Below are positions 1-8,065 of a stretch of 64,000 bases of DNA, one piece after another (within the stretch, counting starts at the first letter, position 1; each line of letters starts with the position of its first letter). The notes beneath the pieces are model-generated. The model did not search any database. It saw nothing but the letters and a program-made list of their open reading frames with translations, and was not told the origin of the DNA. Origin of the DNA: Oceanospirillum beijerinckii DSM 7166 (GTDB taxonomy: Bacteria; Pseudomonadota; Gammaproteobacteria; Pseudomonadales; Halomonadaceae); NCBI RefSeq assembly GCF_000422425.1, contig NZ_KE383829.1, forward strand, positions 102,685 through 166,684. Direction: 5' to 3'. A program made the translations under genes and the position numbers.

Positions 1-60
1 TTTCTCATCTTGTTAGTATTGTTGGTAATCTTTTTAGATTTTCCCTACTTAACAGATTAG

Positions 61-150
61 TGGTAGGGTGATAGCCAGGAGCAGCATGCTGAAGGGAATC
101 AGACGCACTCAATAGTCCCGTCTGAAATGACTCTCTCCGGCACCCTGCTA
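61..150 (+). promoter_or_regulatory. Candidate structured RNA leader of the chemoreceptor gene
   Basis: Hand folding gives a closed structure. The outer stem pairs 61-70 with 141-150 (10 bp, two G-U). It continues as 75-76/139-140 and 78-81/135-138 with A77 bulged. A short hairpin lies at 82-91 and a perfect 7-bp stem pairs 99-105 with 119-125, making a three-way junction with a purine-rich joint (92-98). GTCCC at 115-119 is complementary to GGGAC at 174-178, close to the likely ribosome binding site. I do not recognise a known riboswitch class. Whether it is an RNA element at all is inference from the folding. Confidence 0.35.
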
Positions 151-188
151 GTCCGTACTGAATAACATAACAAGGGACAGTAAAAACG

Positions 189-2078
189 ATGAAGGGGCTT
201 TCTCTTGGGGTCAAAATAATCCTTATGGCGACCCTGGCGGTACTGATTACCGCAATATCATTGACCGGATTTTCCGCTTACCGCCTATCAGGTTTGACCA
301 AAGAGAACGTAGAGCATAGAGTTCAGGGCGTTTCTAACGCGGTCAGTACCGGTGTTGAACGCTGGGTATCTTCCAAGTACCAGCTATTGAACACCCTGGC
401 CAGTCGACCAGCTCAGCAGGAAAGCTTTATCGAACAGCTGAAAATGACTCGTGAAGCCGGAGAGTTTATCGCTATCTTTGCCGGGCTAACTGATGGTACC
501 CGTATCGGCAGTAATGGCCATACTAAGTTTGTTAATGGTTACGACCCCAGAACCCGTCCATGGTACAAAAAGGGTATGGCCGAGAAAAAGATGGTGCTGA
601 TTGGGCCGTATGAAGATCGCACGACCAAAGAGATGACTTTTACCATCGCCCGCCCTCTTCAGGGAAGCGGACAGATCATGGGCATTATTGGTGCCGATTT
701 GCAGCTAAAAGATCTATTTAAAGAGATTACTGGATTTGAATCTGGTAAAAACAGCCAACTGTTTTTGTTAAACGATCAGGGCACCCTGATTGCCCACTCC
801 GACAAAGCCTATCAGCTTAAGCCTATTCAAGATCTCTATCCTGCTATTCAGGATAAACAGGTACAGAACCTGGCTTCAGCAGGACGCCTGATCGAAGTAT
901 CAACACCGCAGGGTGACAAACTGGTTCATCTGACTAAGATTCCACAGTCCTCCTGGCTACTGGGCGTTGAAGTAGACAAAGCCACCGAGATGGCCGCCTT
1001 CAGTGAAACCTTAATGGTGCAGATCATTATCGGTAGTGCAATCTTTGTTTTTGTTATGCTGACTGTCGCCGTGCTGGTAAAAGTGTTGCTGCGGGATCTG
1101 CATGCTATGGGGCGTGCTTTGGGCTATATCGCGAAAGGAGAAGGTGATCTGACTAAGCGTATTGATACCCGTAGTAAAGATGAGATTGGAGAAATAGCTA
1201 ATGACTTTAACCACTTTATTGGCAACCTGCATACCATCATCAGTAAGCTGGAGCACACTGCCTCTGATCTGGGGATGCAGTCGGACATCATTGCTGATAA
1301 GACCGAGCAGAATAGCAAGAAGATCTATCAGCAGAAGAATCAGACCACTCAGGTAGCCGATGCCATTGATCAGTTATCTCTGGCGACCGAAAGCATTCTG
1401 GGGCATGTTGGTAATACCTCGAGTCAGGTGAAGACCACTCTGAAGCTGGGTGAGCAGGGTATTGAGCAGGTCGATAAGAGTCAGCAGTCCGTGAAAGAAC
1501 TAGCGGATAAACTCAGCACTGCCAGCCAGGTGGTGACCGATCTGAATAACAGCGCCCAGGGCATTACCAATATTCTGACCAGTATTCAGGAGATTGCTGA
1601 GCAGACTAACTTGCTGGCCCTTAATGCAGCTATTGAAGCGGCTCGCGCTGGTGAAGCCGGTCGTGGCTTTGCAGTCGTAGCCGATGAAGTACGCAACCTG
1701 TCGCAACGTACCAGTACATCTACCAGTGAGATTCAGGAAGTAATGGAGTCGGTACAGAACTCCGCACTGCAAGCGACCGAATTGATGAATTCCAGTGGTG
1801 AGTTGGCACAGGACAGTGTGGAAGACGCGATCCAGGCACAGAACATGCTGACTGAGATCGTAAGTGCCGTACAACACATCAATACACTATCGGAACAGAT
1901 TGCGGCTGCGACGAATCAGCAGGCAGCTATCAGCCAGGAAATTCACAGTAATACGCAAAATATCCGCTCTTTTGCTGACGACCTGGCACATGATGCTGAA
2001 GAAAGTGAACAGCAGGTACACAAACTGTCTGATCTGGCCGGTGATCTAAAAGCTGAAGCTGGTAAGTTTGTTATCTAA
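189..2078 (+). CDS. Methyl-accepting chemotaxis protein with dCache sensor
   Basis: Transmembrane chemoreceptor of 629 residues that would relay periplasmic ligand binding to CheW/CheA. A first membrane helix lies near residues 8-28. A periplasmic dCache-type sensor follows, carrying the DPRTRPWYK motif near residue 118, which is typical of amino-acid and other small-ligand dCache domains. The second membrane helix is at about 276-300, then HAMP (about 300-352) and a long methyl-accepting coiled coil with the conserved tip [20 protein letters not shown] near 472-491. The protein ends in GKFVI with no NWETF-like CheR/CheB tether. It is transcribed alone behind a possibly structured leader. The ligand cannot be told from sequence alone. 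Confidence 0.95.
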   Translation: MKGLSLGVKIILMATLAVLITAISLTGFSAYRLSGLTKENVEHRVQGVSNAVSTGVERWVSSKYQLLNTLASRPAQQESFIEQLKMTREAGEFIAIFAGLTDGTRIGSNGHTKFVNGYDPRTRPWYKKGMAEKKMVLIGPYEDRTTKEMTFTIARPLQGSGQIMGIIGADLQLKDLFKEITGFESGKNSQLFLLNDQGTLIAHSDKAYQLKPIQDLYPAIQDKQVQNLASAGRLIEVSTPQGDKLVHLTKIPQSSWLLGVEVDKATEMAAFSETLMVQIIIGSAIFVFVMLTVAVLVKVLLRDLHAMGRALGYIAKGEGDLTKRIDTRSKDEIGEIANDFNHFIGNLHTIISKLEHTASDLGMQSDIIADKTEQNSKKIYQQKNQTTQVADAIDQLSLATESILGHVGNTSSQVKTTLKLGEQGIEQVDKSQQSVKELADKLSTASQVVTDLNNSAQGITNILTSIQEIAEQTNLLALNAAIEAARAGEAGRGFAVVADEVRNLSQRTSTSTSEIQEVMESVQNSALQATELMNSSGELAQDSVEDAIQAQNMLTEIVSAVQHINTLSEQIAAATNQQAAISQEIHSNTQNIRSFADDLAHDAEESEQQVHKLSDLAGDLKAEAGKFVI

Positions 2079-2187
2079 TTCGACCTTGTAAGATCATCTC
2101 CCTGATAGCACGTTGTGTGCAATCAGGGAGTTTCCTGATTGTAGTCATGCTAATTTCCAGTAATACGTCACACCGATCCCGAAAAGA

Positions 2188-3576
2188 TCAGAATACCGAC
2201 AGTGTTGGCTGTGGCTCTTCCTGTAATAATCTGGCTAATACCTTTAATCCTTTTTCCAGATGGTTTAGCGACCAGGCACAGCTGGAAGACAGTCGGATTG
2301 CTTGCGGTGCCCGGTACTGGGCGACAATAAAACTATCCTCACCAATCACCTTCACGTTTTCCTTATCCGCGGCGGCGATAAATTCGCTGCTGCGCCAGAG
2401 CTCTGGCAATTCCAGCCAGGCATGCAGGCTATAGGGATTAGACTGGAGGCCATAAGGCCCAAGGTATTGATCCAGAAGCAGATTTCTCTGTGTAAGCTCC
2501 TCTTTCTGTTGCTCCAGTAGTGTCTGAGCTAAACCGCTGGAGATCCAGCGACTGGCAATTTCCGCTAACAGAGGGCTGGTCATCCAGCAGCTGGCTCTTA
2601 AGGCGTTGGCGATCTGTTGACGCACTTCTGGGGGGGATACTAACCACCCTACCCGTAGACCTGCTGCCAGGGTTTTGGAGGCACTATTAATATGGATCAC
2701 TTTATCCGGTGCAATTTCTGCCAGAGGTGTTGGGGCTTCTGAGATCAGGTTAGAGTTAACGGAGTCTTCAATAATCCACACATTGTAGCGTCGGGCCACA
2801 TCGGCCAGGGCTTCCCGACGAATTTCCGACATAATCGCATTGGTCGGGTTTTGCAGGGTTGGTGTGCAGTAAAGAATTCTGGGTGAGAACTGCTTGCAGG
2901 CATCTTCAAAGGCTGATGGAATCACGCCTTCCTCATCCATAGCGACCGGCTGCGGACGCAGATGAAGTTGGTGAGTTACTGCCATAAAACCGGGATAGGT
3001 CATCGCTTCCGACAGAATAATGTCTCCAGGGCGAGTCAGTGCCAGTAAAGTCAGCATAATGCCATGCTGGCCACCGTTGGTGATAGCAATCTGGTCGGCA
3101 CTGGTATGTAAGCCGGTTTGTTTTAACCAGTTCACCGCCTGTTCTCTATGCTCAGGTAGACCGATATCTGGCTGATAACCCAGTAGGCGATTCATCTGCT
3201 CGGGTTCTGCCGCCAGCTCAGCCATTGCCTTACTGAGTACATCCGCCCTGTCTTTGGCTACCGGAAGATTCAGCCTGAGATCCACGGCATTGGGTTCTGC
3301 TTCACCGGGAATACGAAATCTTTGTCCTTGGGTATGTTGTGTGGCGATAAAGGTACCGCGTCCGACACGGGCATTCACAAAACCACGGCGTTCCGCTTCG
3401 GTATAGGCTCGGGTGATGGTACCTACTGTCACGCCCAGTTGATCCGCCAGCGCCCTATGGGTGGGCAGGCGATCGCCATCATTAAGCTCTCCACTTTTAA
3501 TGGCATCAGCCATCGCATCGGCAATAGCAGTATAGCGAGGGCCTTTATAGTGTTCTAAATCTGGGGTCCACATCAT
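2188..3576 (-). CDS. MocR-type regulator (GntR HTH fused to class I aminotransferase)
   Basis: A 462-residue transcription factor. An N-terminal GntR winged helix (about residues 8-78, with GDRLPTHRALADQLGV and VGRGTF) is joined to a fold-type I aminotransferase-like domain from about residue 95. The expected PLP-binding lysine is present in SASKT (K301), so the effector domain could hold PLP. It lies divergent to a LysE-type exporter across a 233-bp region filled with TTGTCA/TGACAA half-sites, so it most likely controls that exporter and itself. Such pairs often answer to an amino acid or amine; the effector here is unknown. It could act as an aminotransferase instead, but the HTH makes a regulator far likelier. 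Confidence 0.92.
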   Translation of the reverse strand: MMWTPDLEHYKGPRYTAIADAMADAIKSGELNDGDRLPTHRALADQLGVTVGTITRAYTEAERRGFVNARVGRGTFIATQHTQGQRFRIPGEAEPNAVDLRLNLPVAKDRADVLSKAMAELAAEPEQMNRLLGYQPDIGLPEHREQAVNWLKQTGLHTSADQIAITNGGQHGIMLTLLALTRPGDIILSEAMTYPGFMAVTHQLHLRPQPVAMDEEGVIPSAFEDACKQFSPRILYCTPTLQNPTNAIMSEIRREALADVARRYNVWIIEDSVNSNLISEAPTPLAEIAPDKVIHINSASKTLAAGLRVGWLVSPPEVRQQIANALRASCWMTSPLLAEIASRWISSGLAQTLLEQQKEELTQRNLLLDQYLGPYGLQSNPYSLHAWLELPELWRSSEFIAAADKENVKVIGEDSFIVAQYRAPQAIRLSSSCAWSLNHLEKGLKVLARLLQEEPQPTLSVF

Positions 3577-3676
3577 GCTGTCACTCTATTTATTACCAGA
3601 GCAAAACATCTCGCTAAAAAGTCACTGTCTTGTCGTGTCCCTGCTCTGTGCAGTGTAAGCGGTTTTGACTGGTGGC

Positions 3677-3789
3677 TATTGTCATGGTGACAATAAAGTT
3701 ATTGTCATAATTGTATCTATAAAACTATAGTGACAATGAAGACAATGTAAGATTGCTGTTAATTGTATTGGGACAATTGAATCTTGTCC
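3677..3789. promoter_or_regulatory. Divergent operator array between the MocR regulator and the LysE-type exporter
   Basis: Seven copies of the half-site ATTGTCA/TGACAAT or close variants occur: 3678-3684, 3688-3694, 3701-3707, 3731-3737, 3740-3746, 3771-3777 and 3784-3789. The first two form a perfect inverted repeat (3677-3684/3688-3695, 3-bp spacer). GGACAA 3771-3776 and TTGTCC 3784-3789 form another (7-bp spacer). A plus-strand promoter can be drawn with -35 TTGTCA 3702-3707 and -10 TATAGT 3726-3731. A minus-strand promoter can be drawn with -35 TTGTCA (3736-3731) and -10 TACAAT (3715-3710, 15-bp spacer). The half-sites thus overlap both -35 boxes. MocR regulators commonly bind such repeats; the assignment to this regulator is inference. 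Confidence 0.6.
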
Positions 3790-3809
3790 AATGACAGGAA
3801 GATGAAAAC

Positions 3810-4439
3810 ATGACGATAGAGCATAGCAGCTGGCTGCCCTTTTCTCTGGAAACCTTTTATCTGCCACTGGCTTTGTTTGTGTTATCCACAGCAGGTACGC
3901 CGGGACCAAACAATGTCATTCTGACGGCGACCGGGGCGCAGTTTGGTTATTGGCGTACTCTACCTGCGGTTTACGGCATTATTTTGGGTATGGCGTCTCA
4001 GATAGCCCTGGTGGCGGCGGGTCTGGGCGTGTTGTTCCAGCAATGGCCGTTATTTCATCAGATGTTAAAACTGGCTGGTGCGGCTTATCTTATTTGGCTG
4101 GCGTGGAAAATCTTTACCAGTGGCGCAATGGCAGAAGGCGCGGCAGATCAACAACCGATTACTTTAGTGCAGGCTGCACTGTTTCAATATCTCAACCCTA
4201 AGGCTTGGGTCATGTCACTCTCTATGGTGTCGGCCTTTTCTGTTAGTGGTGAGGCTTACTGGCTGTCAGTGGTACAAATTTTATTGGTGGCCTTTGTGGT
4301 GATGAGTTTTACGCAAAATGCCTGGGCAGGCTTTGGTAGTACGATTGGTCGTTTTTTGACCCATGAAAAAAGCCGCTTGCAGTTTAATAGTGTGATGGCG
4401 CTGTTAACGGCGGGTTCGGTTTATTTTGTACTGGTTTAA
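3810..4439 (+). CDS. LysE/RhtB-family amino-acid exporter
   Basis: Inner-membrane exporter of 209 residues, the usual family length, with about six hydrophobic segments. The family signature GTPGPNNVILTATGAQFG sits near residues 29-46 and the second conserved block FQYLNPKAWVMSLSM near 126-140. Family members export basic or neutral amino acids or their derivatives by proton antiport; the substrate is not evident. It starts just after the operator array and is divergent to the MocR-type regulator, which suggests inducible export of whatever the regulator senses. No hairpin with a T-tract follows it, so some read-through into the racemase gene is possible. Confidence 0.9.
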   Translation: MTIEHSSWLPFSLETFYLPLALFVLSTAGTPGPNNVILTATGAQFGYWRTLPAVYGIILGMASQIALVAAGLGVLFQQWPLFHQMLKLAGAAYLIWLAWKIFTSGAMAEGAADQQPITLVQAALFQYLNPKAWVMSLSMVSAFSVSGEAYWLSVVQILLVAFVVMSFTQNAWAGFGSTIGRFLTHEKSRLQFNSVMALLTAGSVYFVLV

Positions 4440-4488
4440 TCTTATTTAGACCTGATTTTTGAGTCTGCGTGACTTTATATATCGGGCA

Positions 4489-4566
4489 GTTAGAAATGGC
4501 CGAGCAATTAGAGATAGAAGGTAATTCGAGATAGCGGGCCATTGAGATATCTGGTAATTAGAGAGA
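4489..4566. repeat. About five imperfect 17-bp tandem repeats upstream of the racemase gene
   Basis: Related decamers recur at 4489 (GTTAGAAATG), 4507 (ATTAGAGATA), 4524 (ATTCGAGATA), 4541 (ATTGAGATA, one base short) and 4557 (ATTAGAGAGA). The spacings are 18, 17, 17 and 16 bp. The array ends about 14 bp before the racemase start codon. It could be a decayed minisatellite or a set of protein-binding sites; the sequence does not decide. Confidence 0.6.
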
Positions 4567-4580
4567 GAGTAGGGAAGATA

Positions 4581-5273
4581 ATGAAGACAATCGGTATGTT
4601 AGGCGGTATGAGTTGGGAATCCACGGCCAGCTATTATCAGGCGTTGAATCAGGAAGTTAAGGCCAGATTGGGCGGCCTGCACTCGGCAAAGATCTGTCTC
4701 TATAGTGTGGATTTTGCCGAGATTGAGCAGCTGCAACATCAGGGACAATGGCAACAAACGGCGGAGATACTGACTGATGCCGCACAGAAGGTTGAGGCTG
4801 GTGGTGCCGATTTTCTGCTGATCTGTACCAATACCATGCATAAGGTCGCTGATGAGATTCAATCCGGTATCTCAATCCCTATTCTGCATATTGCCGATGC
4901 TACCGCTGAGGCTTTGCTGGCTGATGGTTGCACTAAGGTGGGTCTATTGGGGACGGGGTTTACCATGCAAGAGGCATTTTATAAGCAACGGTTGAAGGAT
5001 AAATTCTGTATTGAGGTGCTGGTGCCGGAAGAGCCTGAGCAGGAGCAGGTGCATCATATTATCTATCAGGAACTGTGTCAGGGAGAGATCAGGGAAGAGT
5101 CTCGTCAGGTTTATCTGGAGGTGATTGATCAACTGGCCGAAAAGGGAGCCCAAGCCATTATCTTGGGCTGTACAGAGATTGCTTTATTGGTGCAGCAGAA
5201 TCATACACAGGTGCCTTTATATGATACGACAGCTCTGCATGCGGCCAAGGCGGTTGAGTTGGCATTGTCCTGA
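4581..5273 (+). CDS. Aspartate/glutamate racemase family protein
   Basis: Cofactor-independent racemase-fold protein of 230 residues, similar in length to E. coli YgeA and other broad-specificity amino-acid racemases. It has the N-terminal GMLGGMSWEST motif and both active-site cysteines, C82 in LLICTNTMHK and C197 in ILGCTEIALL. It is therefore probably active in interconverting L- and D-forms of an amino acid, most likely Asp or Glu. I chose ATG 4581 because AGGGAAG precedes it by a few bases. A frame open from TTG 4542 would run through the 17-bp repeats and adds nothing conserved. Next to an exporter and a MocR regulator it may take part in D-amino-acid handling; this is inference. Confidence 0.88.
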   Translation: MKTIGMLGGMSWESTASYYQALNQEVKARLGGLHSAKICLYSVDFAEIEQLQHQGQWQQTAEILTDAAQKVEAGGADFLLICTNTMHKVADEIQSGISIPILHIADATAEALLADGCTKVGLLGTGFTMQEAFYKQRLKDKFCIEVLVPEEPEQEQVHHIIYQELCQGEIREESRQVYLEVIDQLAEKGAQAIILGCTEIALLVQQNHTQVPLYDTTALHAAKAVELALS

Positions 5274-5316
5274 ATCCTTCCAGAATATAGAGCGCTGCAT
5301 AACTGCTATAACAAAC

Positions 5317-5350
5317 AAAAGGGTGACAATATATAAATTGTCACCCTTTT
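5317..5350. terminator. Bidirectional terminator between convergent genes
   Basis: A perfect 14-bp stem pairs 5317-5330 with 5337-5350 around a 6-nt loop, with AAAA on the left arm and TTTT on the right arm. It can serve the racemase gene (+) and the glycosylase-like gene (-). Confidence 0.85.
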
Positions 5351-5404
5351 CTGTATCTGTATCTGTATCTGTATCTGTATCTGTATCTGTATCTGTATCT
5401 GTAT
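5351..5404. repeat. Hexanucleotide microsatellite (CTGTAT)9
   Basis: Nine perfect head-to-tail copies of CTGTAT begin directly after the terminator stem and end eight bases before the stop codon of the minus-strand gene. The tract lies in that gene's 3' untranslated region, so slippage would not shift a reading frame but would change the distance between stop codon and terminator. Confidence 0.98.
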
Positions 5405-5411
5405 CTGATTG

Positions 5412-6095
5412 CTACTGGTAATTATCACCGGTGCTTAATGCAATTACCCTACTGATCTGAGCCAGGCTTCGACCGGATTCTTCCCGCCACTGATTAAATG
5501 CTTCTTGGGCTTCTTTCATCGCTTTAATACTGGTTGGGCTGCTGGCGCTGACCACCTTATGGGCCTTCAGATAACCCCAAACATCGTTGGAGAAGATAAA
5601 GGTGTCTTTGCCTAACTGTCGTAAAGCGTAAGGGCCGGTATTACCACCGAGGCGTTTGCCCTGTTTTTTCAGATATTGCCAGAGGCCGACAATATCGTCA
5701 TCGGGCCACTGAGCGATAAACTTGGCAAAACTGCCGTGTTCAAACTGTAGGTCATAGATCATCTGAGCATTGTGCTTGATGGTCATCACCTTGCTCATAT
5801 TGCGGATGATGCGGGTGTCTTTGGCTTTCTGTTCCCACTGTTCGTCACTCAAGAGCAATAAGGTTTGGGGTTCAAAAGCAAAAAATACCTGCTCAAAGTC
5901 CGGCCATTTTTGCTCAACCACACGCCAGACAAAGCCGGACTGAAAAACAGACTTGGTAAACTGTGCCAGATACCGGCTGTCGTCCAGTTTGGCTAACGCA
6001 TCTGAGCCGAGGGATTCTGGCAGTAGAGCTTCTAATGGGTCTGAGCCGCCTTTGCGTTCGGCGGCACGTTGGTAGATCTGTTCAAACTTTTCCAT
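5412..6095 (-). CDS. DNA-3-methyladenine glycosylase I family protein
   Basis: Similar to the Tag/COG2818 family, which removes 3-methyladenine from DNA; about 227 residues from ATG 6095. Supporting blocks are FTKSVFQSGFVWRVVEQKWP near residues 44-63 and RNMSKVMTIKHNAQMI near 97-112. It lacks an obvious N-terminal zinc cysteine, so it seems a divergent member and its base specificity is uncertain. A GTG at 6110 in the same frame lies inside an inverted repeat and has no better ribosome binding site, so the ATG is preferred only weakly. It is monocistronic, converges on the racemase gene, and its stop codon is followed at once by the hexamer tract. Confidence 0.72.
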   Translation of the reverse strand: MEKFEQIYQRAAERKGGSDPLEALLPESLGSDALAKLDDSRYLAQFTKSVFQSGFVWRVVEQKWPDFEQVFFAFEPQTLLLLSDEQWEQKAKDTRIIRNMSKVMTIKHNAQMIYDLQFEHGSFAKFIAQWPDDDIVGLWQYLKKQGKRLGGNTGPYALRQLGKDTFIFSNDVWGYLKAHKVVSASSPTSIKAMKEAQEAFNQWREESGRSLAQISRVIALSTGDNYQ

Positions 6096-6107
6096 AAAGG
6101 CGACAGT

Positions 6108-6138
6108 CACTGCAGTAAGAATTGAATGTCCTGCAGTG
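6108..6138. repeat. Inverted repeat at the start of the glycosylase-like gene
   Basis: CACTGCAG 6108-6115 and CTGCAGTG 6131-6138 are perfect 8-bp arms around 15 bases. Possible operator, or mRNA hairpin covering the alternative GTG start. Confidence 0.4.
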
Positions 6139-6206
6139 TAGCAGATGGTGTGTATTTATACAGTTGGAGATAAAAGCCTATCGCAAGTGCGTCTCGGCTT
6201 CTGGCT

Positions 6207-6851
6207 TTAAACCAGTTTGACCATAATATCGTGCAATACATTCGCGGCAGCATGAAGGCGGCGGGAGCCGTCCATCAGATGATGATAGATCTCCCGTTTA
6301 CGCAGCATGTCTGTTGTGACTTCACCTTGAAAAAGATCCGACAGACTATGGCGGTACATACGCTCAATACGACGGTGAGCATGACGAGCCGCATGGGCTT
6401 CTTTTTCACCATCGGCGGGATAAGTCTCCAGTGCTTTAAAGCCACGCTCTAACGCTTCGCATCCGGCTAACAACTCACTGACAATACTGCGCATATGCTG
6501 ATCGGGATCGACATCCAGATCGCGCATCTCATTCACCGTACTTTTACAATGGGTGATGATCCAATCCAGCGCTTCAATGGCACGGTAGATATCTTCCCGG
6601 TCAATGGGGGTGGAAAAGGCACGATTCAGCTGGTGCAGATTACGGATTTTCAAGGTATCTGCGGCATGTTCATCCTCAGACAGAACATCTTCCAGGTGAC
6701 GATCTGGCTGCTGCATATAGCGATCCAGGTTGCGCAGGGTTTCGGTCACCATGGTGCTCTGTTCCGCCAGAAAAGAGAAAAAGTCAGGTGGCACCGGGAT
6801 CAGGCGATTTAGCAGGCGTTGCAGCAGGCTGATCTTCTTATTTTTTGTCAT
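6207..6851 (-). CDS. PhoU-like DUF47 family protein (TIGR00153 type)
   Basis: All-helical protein of 214 residues related to PhoU. Members are found next to Pit phosphate transporters and are thought to regulate or assist them. The chosen ATG (6851) lies 10 bp after the pit stop codon and has AAGG upstream; an earlier in-frame start would overlap pit. The helices hold several acidic and histidine residues, including HAARHAHRR and DVDPDQH, that could bind metal as in PhoU. It is the second gene of a pit-DUF47 operon. The role as Pit partner rests on family and context. Confidence 0.85.
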   Translation of the reverse strand: MTKNKKISLLQRLLNRLIPVPPDFFSFLAEQSTMVTETLRNLDRYMQQPDRHLEDVLSEDEHAADTLKIRNLHQLNRAFSTPIDREDIYRAIEALDWIITHCKSTVNEMRDLDVDPDQHMRSIVSELLAGCEALERGFKALETYPADGEKEAHAARHAHRRIERMYRHSLSDLFQGEVTTDMLRKREIYHHLMDGSRRLHAAANVLHDIMVKLV

Positions 6852-6861
6852 AACATAACCT

Positions 6862-7899
6862 TTATACCATGCGTAATAACGCGAGTAATCCATAAGCGAA
6901 CATAGCGACCAGTGCAGAACCTGGGATAGTAAGCAGCCAGGTTACAGCGATCTCTTTGGCCTTTTTCCAGCGTACCGCTTTTGGCCGTTCCGAAGCACCG
7001 ATCCCCATAATGGACGATGAAACCACATGGGTCGTTGAGACCGGTGCGCCGATTAATGAGGCCATAAATACCACGCCACCGGATGTGATCTGGGAGTTTA
7101 ATGCGTGTAGCGGACGGATTTTATAAATCGCAAAGGCCAGGGTGCGTACGATCTTCCAACCTCCGAGTACCGTGCCCAAGGTAATGGCTGATGCGCATAG
7201 CAGCATAACCCATAGCGGCACCTCAAAGCTGTCAATCTGGCCGCTCAGCAGCAGGCAGAGCGTCAGAATTCCCATACTTTTCTGAGCATCGTTCGCGCCA
7301 TGGGCAAAGGCCAGGCCCGCGGTGGATAACCATTGTGCGCCTCTCAGTTCCCGGTTTAGCAGAGGGCTGGCAGCACGGAAGAGAAACAGGGTGATACGTT
7401 GCAGGATAAAACCGACCCAAAAACCGGCCAGAGGTGATAAAAAAAGGGCCAACAGAACTTTGGTGACGCCGGTGATCTCACCTTCTAACAGCTGCCCAAA
7501 GCCCCACAGTACGTGATCTGCTCCAACAGACATCACAACCGCACCGGACAACCCTCCTACAAGAGCATGGGATGAGGAAGAGGGTAGCCCTCTCCACCAG
7601 GTAATAAAGTTCCACGCCGTCGCCGCAAATAAACCACAGATAACAATGCCGAGAGACAGCTCCGGGGGAACATCATCCAGTTGAACAAATTTACCGATGG
7701 TATTGGCAACAGCGGTGCCGCCTAACAGGGGGCCAAGAAAGGTAAAGCCGCCGACAATGATGACCGATTGGGCCGGAGTCATCGCCTGACAGGCGATGAC
7801 TGATGCCACCATATTGGATGCATCGTGAAAGCCGTTGGTAAAATCAAACAGGATTACCATGACTATGGCCAGGGTAATAAAGAGCCAGAAACTATCCAT
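6862..7899 (-). CDS. pit: PiT family low-affinity inorganic phosphate transporter
   Basis: Inner-membrane carrier of 345 residues that would take up metal-phosphate with protons or sodium. The two inverted PiT signatures are present: DFTNGFHDASNMVASV near residues 14-29 and GLAFAHGANDAQKSMGIL near 197-214, together with GAPVSTTHVVSSSIMG near 284. At least eight hydrophobic segments are seen. It lies directly upstream of the DUF47 gene in an operon, a common pairing. It is shorter than E. coli PitA (about 500 residues) because the long central loop is absent, as in many PiT proteins. Confidence 0.93.
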   Translation of the reverse strand: MDSFWLFITLAIVMVILFDFTNGFHDASNMVASVIACQAMTPAQSVIIVGGFTFLGPLLGGTAVANTIGKFVQLDDVPPELSLGIVICGLFAATAWNFITWWRGLPSSSSHALVGGLSGAVVMSVGADHVLWGFGQLLEGEITGVTKVLLALFLSPLAGFWVGFILQRITLFLFRAASPLLNRELRGAQWLSTAGLAFAHGANDAQKSMGILTLCLLLSGQIDSFEVPLWVMLLCASAITLGTVLGGWKIVRTLAFAIYKIRPLHALNSQITSGGVVFMASLIGAPVSTTHVVSSSIMGIGASERPKAVRWKKAKEIAVTWLLTIPGSALVAMFAYGLLALLRMV

Positions 7900-8065
7900 A
7901 TGTACTCGATCTGATGAAAGACGTTGTGATTATTGTGATCGCTTTTAGGCTTTATTTCCTTAAGAAAATTACGTCTATGAAGGCTGACTATTGATGGTGT
8001 TGGTTTCTGCCGACGTGCAGGCTGTTTTGCAATTGTCTGGCGTGGCTCTCCGTATCAGAAGCATC

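Noticed and set aside
74-82. AGCCAGGAG resembling the B12 box
   Set aside because: The other cobalamin riboswitch blocks (GGGAA core with paired flanks, GCAAC segment) are not found in the needed order.
5125-5421. Protein with repeated Ser-Val at its end
   Set aside because: The repeat is just the hexamer array read in an out-of-frame continuation of the racemase region and terminator.
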